Below the pieces are notes generated by a model that was not told the origin of the DNA, ran no database searches, and saw nothing but the letters and a program-made list of their open reading frames with translations. A DNA stretch of 64,000 bases from Actinomycetota bacterium (lineage in GTDB: Bacteria > Actinomycetota > Geothermincolia > Fen-727 > Anoxymicrobiaceae): contig JAHJCO010000056.1 of assembly GCA_018831265.1 (NCBI GenBank), positions 1 through 64,000 of the forward strand, written 5' to 3'. Position 1 is the first letter of the stretch; each line of letters opens with the position of its first letter. The position numbers and the translations under genes are program-made. Shown one piece after another: positions 61,901 to 64,000 of this stretch.

Positions 61901-61922
61901 GATCGACGCCGTCCGCTCCTGA
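58908..61922 (+). CDS. hdrA: Double-length HdrA (two FAD modules fused)
   Basis: At 1004 residues this is a HdrA' module joined to a full HdrA. Module 1 (1-445) has FAD motif GGGVGGIQAALDLAE (11-25), NDCSMC (53-58) and a ferredoxin site CTGCGACSEVC from residue 107. Module 2 starts near 450 with the HdrA N-terminal sequence VGVFVCSCGKNIGGVVDVEAV and TPRTHEPLFRET, then FAD motif GGGPAGMAAARELGR near 597. The C-terminal clusters CRGCGECEETC and CVGCGMCSVAC are at about 937 and 971. HdrA carries the flavin that splits electrons between ferredoxin and a disulfide partner; two flavins in one chain suggest a long relay. ATG at 58908 has AAGGAGA upstream. Confidence 0.93.
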   Translation: MAKKGSVLVIGGGVGGIQAALDLAESGFRALLLESAPSIGGIMAMLDKTFPTNDCSMCILSPKLVEAGQHPNIEILSYTDLESISGEPGAFTVALNRKARYVDFDKCTGCGACSEVCVLEGRIPDTFNAGLSKRSAVYVPFAQAVPRVALVDPSTCLRLTKGKCKSPCIEACQAAAIDFDQKDEKVTLDVGAVIVSSGAEAYDISNLAAFHPEHPNVVASLELERIMCASGPSAGRILKPSDGEHARRIAFIQCAGSRDQKHNPYCSSVCCTYAVKEATVIKEHDPDIDCHIFHIDMRTFGKGFEQFRTRAEAEYGIRFTRFKVPAITVKDSDTLSITYQDSEGWHTEDFDIVALSVGLKPRAQALQPLVDAGVSLDEFGFVETTDADPIDTTAGGVFACGSASGPKDIPETVAQASGAAARAGSLLAEARGSMVAKKEYPAEREMGLEPRVGVFVCSCGKNIGGVVDVEAVTEYASGLPGVAYAESNIYTCSGESCDRIKEAIAAHDLNRVVVAACTPRTHEPLFRETIREGGLNRYLFDMANIRDQCSWVHSGEPALATTKARDLVRMSVARARLLEPLPQMPVNVTHAALVIGGGPAGMAAARELGRSGFSTFLLEREEKLGGGIHHVTEGYSSERLDALTSDFEAMAAELEKSPDVEVITGARMVGFSGYIGNFNAVVEAGGERRNLEVGAVILATGGMEHQPTSYLFGQSDRVVTQTGLQARFPEALSAGTVVMIQCVESRYPERPYCSRVCCLSALNNAVAIKEASPGTHVYIIYRDIMAYGLYEDLYRRAREAGVLFVRYDREDPPKVEESPGGLTVRVDSPDLPVELEIEAGMLALSCPVVADPETRALAEMLKVPADEYGFLLEAHVKLRPVDFATAGIFLAGMCHSPKLVEEAVSQGVAAAGRAATILSKEQVMGEGAVAHVEERFCRGCGECEETCEFSAVAVYPEDGRLVARVNEALCVGCGMCSVACWSNAITMRNFTDEQIEAMIDAVRS

Positions 61923-61989
61923 CGACCCGGAGTGATCGAGGTCCCCGCCAGGAGTGGGCGCGCGAGGACAGAGGAACCGAGGAGATAGC

Positions 61990-63768
61990 TTGGCGGAGCC
62001 CGAGATCGTAGCGTTCGTGTGTAACTGGTGCGCCTACGCCGGCGCCGACTACGCGGGCGTCTCGCGCATACAGTATCCGGCCAACGTACGGCTGATACGG
62101 GTCATGTGCTCCGGCCGGGTGGAGCCGTCGTTCATGCTCAAGGCTTTCGAGGACGGAGCCGACGGTGTGCTGGTGGGCGGATGCCACGAGGCCGACTGCC
62201 ACTACATGAGCGGAAACGTAAAGGCCCGGGCGCGCGTGGAGGAGACCCGATCGCTGCTGGACCTGCTGGGCCTGGGCGGCGAGCGCCTGCGCATCAAGTG
62301 GGTCAACGCGAACGAGGGCGAGGTCTTCGCCAGCGAGATCGCGGACTTCACCTCCGCCTTGAAGAGCCTGGGCCCAAACCCGTTGAAGGCCGCGAAGCCC
62401 GTCACCCGGGGTAAGCCGCCCGTGCTGGCGGAGATAATGGCGCGCACCAACACCAACCTCTGCGTGGAATGCGGCAAGTGCACGGCATCCTGCCCGGTCT
62501 CGCGCCGCCTGGCCTCCTTCAGCCCCCGCATGACGGTTGAGATGTCGCTGGAGAAGATGGCGAGCGAGATCGAGACCGGCCCGCAGCTGTGGGAGTGCCT
62601 GACCTGCAGGACCTGCGAGGAGCGCTGCCCCTACAACGTGCGCTTCAGCGATTTCATACGCGAGGCCCGCGTCGAGGCGCAGGACCTGGGGCTCGACGGA
62701 TGCCCGACCCAGTCCGGTCAGATGTACTCCTGGATGCGCATGATGGCCCGCGACGGGCTGTCGCAGCAGCGCACCGGGTGGGCCGACGGCTTCAAGACGA
62801 AAGCCAGGGCCACCTCGAAGAACGACATCATGTTCTTCGTCGGCTGCCTGCCACACTTCGGGCTGAGCCACCGTCACGTCGGCGCGGATACCCTCGGAAT
62901 CGCCACCAACACGCTGGCCATACTCAATGCCATGGGCATAGCACCGGTGCTCCTTGCGGACGAGCGCTGCTGCGGTCACGACCTCCTCTTCGCGGGTGAG
63001 CCCGAGGCCTTCGAGGCGCTGGCACGGAGGAACGCAGAGGCCTTCAAGAAGGCCGGGGTGAAACGCATCGTCACGGCCTGTGCTGAAGGCTATCAGACCC
63101 TGGCGGTTGAGTACCCCCGGGTGCTCGAGGACTGGGACGTGGAGGTCATGCACATCTCCGGGCTCATGGCACAGGCCGTGGAGACGGGAAACCTCACATT
63201 CGAGAACGACCTCGGCCTCAAGGTCACCTACCAGGACCCCTGCAGGCTCGGGCGCTACATGGACGAGTACGAGGCGCCGCGCGCGGTGCTGGGCGCCATG
63301 CCCGGCGTGGAGCTCGTCGAGATGGAGCACCATGGGCCCGACGCCGTCTGCTGCGGAGTGAGCTCGTGGATCAGCTGCGGGGCCACCGCCAAGAGCATAC
63401 AGATGTCTCGACTGGCGGAGGCAAAGGCTACGGGGGCCGACGTGTTGGTGACGGCGTGCCCCAAGTGCCAGATACACTTCAGCTGTGCGCTTTCTGGGCG
63501 GGTCCCGCTGGAGCGCTCCGAGGTGGAGATCCCCATCGAGGACCTCACCTCCCTCGCCGTCAAGGCGTTGGGCCTCTCGCTGCCCGAGCCGGCGGCGAAG
63601 AAGCCGTCCCGGGCCTCGAAGGCGAAGCCCCCGGCGAAGGCGGCGAGGAAGAAGTCCGCCGGGAAGGCGCCCTCGAAGGCGTCCCCGGGTCGGAAGGGCA
63701 AGAAGCCGGCGAAGACCCCGGCCGCGGGGTCGAAGAAGAAGACGGGCGCAAAGAGCGGGAGCAAATAG
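61990..63768 (+). CDS. MvhD-HdrC-HdrB fusion protein with lysine-rich tail
   Basis: Residues 1-135 are MvhD (FVCNWCAYAGADYAG, RVMCSGRV, GCHEADCHY), the subunit that links hydrogenase or formate dehydrogenase to HdrA. Residues 155-215 are HdrC (CVECGKCTASCP and CLTCRTCEERCP). Residues 280-520 are HdrB, with RCCGHDL near 327 and VCCGVSS near 454, plus ACPKCQIHF. The last 55 or so residues are a Lys/Ala/Pro/Ser tail like histone H1, not expected on such a protein. TTG at 61990 has GAGGAG six bases before it; the ORF from 61954 lacks one. The stop is directly followed by another hdrA gene. No hydrogenase is in the window. Confidence 0.9.
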   Translation: MAEPEIVAFVCNWCAYAGADYAGVSRIQYPANVRLIRVMCSGRVEPSFMLKAFEDGADGVLVGGCHEADCHYMSGNVKARARVEETRSLLDLLGLGGERLRIKWVNANEGEVFASEIADFTSALKSLGPNPLKAAKPVTRGKPPVLAEIMARTNTNLCVECGKCTASCPVSRRLASFSPRMTVEMSLEKMASEIETGPQLWECLTCRTCEERCPYNVRFSDFIREARVEAQDLGLDGCPTQSGQMYSWMRMMARDGLSQQRTGWADGFKTKARATSKNDIMFFVGCLPHFGLSHRHVGADTLGIATNTLAILNAMGIAPVLLADERCCGHDLLFAGEPEAFEALARRNAEAFKKAGVKRIVTACAEGYQTLAVEYPRVLEDWDVEVMHISGLMAQAVETGNLTFENDLGLKVTYQDPCRLGRYMDEYEAPRAVLGAMPGVELVEMEHHGPDAVCCGVSSWISCGATAKSIQMSRLAEAKATGADVLVTACPKCQIHFSCALSGRVPLERSEVEIPIEDLTSLAVKALGLSLPEPAAKKPSRASKAKPPAKAARKKSAGKAPSKASPGRKGKKPAKTPAAGSKKKTGAKSGSK

Positions 63769-64000
63769 ATGTCGGATTCAGTACTGGTTATCGGGGGCGG
63801 CGTCTGCGGGATCCAGGCCGCCCTGGACCTGGGCGATAAGGGCCTGAAGGTCAAGATGGTCGAGCGCGAGCCCTCGATCGGCGGGCGCATGGCGCTGCTG
63901 GACAAGGTGTTCCCTACCAACGACTGCTCGATCTGCATCCTGGCGCCGAAGATGATAACCTGCTTCAACCACCCCAACGTCGAGGTCCTCACCTGTGCCG
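63769..64000 (+). CDS. hdrA: HdrA-like protein (3' end beyond the window)
   Basis: An ATG at 63769 directly after the previous stop opens a frame that runs off the window edge. The 77 visible residues read SVLVIGGGVCGIQAALDLGDKG, then SIGGRMALLDKVFPTNDCSICIL, so it is another HdrA FAD domain paralogous to module 1 of the gene at 58908. The full length and whether it too is double cannot be seen. Confidence 0.9.
   Translation, partial: MSDSVLVIGGGVCGIQAALDLGDKGLKVKMVEREPSIGGRMALLDKVFPTNDCSICILAPKMITCFNHPNVEVLTCA

Overview
The window is high-GC bacterial DNA with dense genes, many TTG and GTG starts, good Shine-Dalgarno sites and recognisable sigma-A type promoters. It reads as a chromosome segment of an anaerobic, deep-branching Gram-positive bacterium. 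My best guess is an uncultured actinobacterial lineage of the Geothermincolia/OPB41 kind. This is inferred from the GC content, DnaE2, the Rrf2-NifS pair, archaeal-type FBPase, heterodisulfide-reductase (Hdr) and 2-oxoacid:ferredoxin oxidoreductase genes, and secreted proteins with FAEGTTR repeats; there is no rRNA here to prove it. I see no tRNA, rRNA, CRISPR array, prophage or transposase gene.

Layout. 1-7.1 kb: a membrane protein, a WalJ-like hydrolase, a stand-alone LigD-type phosphoesterase, a URO-D-like protein, lipoproteins, a calcineurin-like phosphoesterase and a probable selenoprotein thioredoxin (4413-5303). 7.2-12.8 kb: a TetR regulator with a clear operator, then two large secreted FAEGTTR-repeat proteins flanking a membrane protein. 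13.1-16.2 kb: 4-hydroxybutyryl-CoA dehydratase, a zinc-ribbon membrane protein and a coiled-coil lipoprotein. 16.7-22.1 kb: a lexA-dinB-dnaE2 damage-tolerance cassette. 22.2-27.8 kb: a Phd/RelE toxin-antitoxin pair, a duplicated zinc-ribbon protein, PlsC, cysteine desulfurase with its Rrf2 regulator, and class V FBPase. 28-36 kb: divergent acuA/acuB-like genes, small lipoproteins, gamma carbonic anhydrase, an anti-sigma-factor-like ATPase, a GerMN lipoprotein, a COG3580/COG3581 pair and an SDR. 36-46.5 kb: a HEAT-repeat protein, glycerate kinase, a LOG-like protein, another SDR, a small secreted protein, an ADP-forming acyl-CoA synthetase alpha subunit and AMP-forming acetyl-CoA synthetase. 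46.8-51 kb: two receiver-PAS histidine kinases. 51-64 kb: a large redox locus.

How the genes work together. The redox locus holds two complete gamma-delta-alpha-beta oxidoreductase operons separated by hdrC- and hdrB-like genes. It continues with a double-length HdrA, an MvhD-HdrC-HdrB fusion and a second HdrA that runs off the end. It probably couples 2-oxoacid oxidation through ferredoxin to a flavin-based Hdr electron-transfer complex. Both acyl-CoA synthetases, AcuA/AcuB and AbfD point to acetyl-CoA and crotonyl-CoA level energy metabolism.

The most striking single item is the in-frame TGA at 5067-5069. It sits exactly at the first cysteine of a thioredoxin CxxC motif and is followed, 21 nt later, by a hairpin that fits a bacterial SECIS. 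A family of about 80-bp GTCAGAC/GTCGGAC-ended palindromic elements is scattered between genes, and a second REP-like repeat has inserted in frame inside dnaE2.
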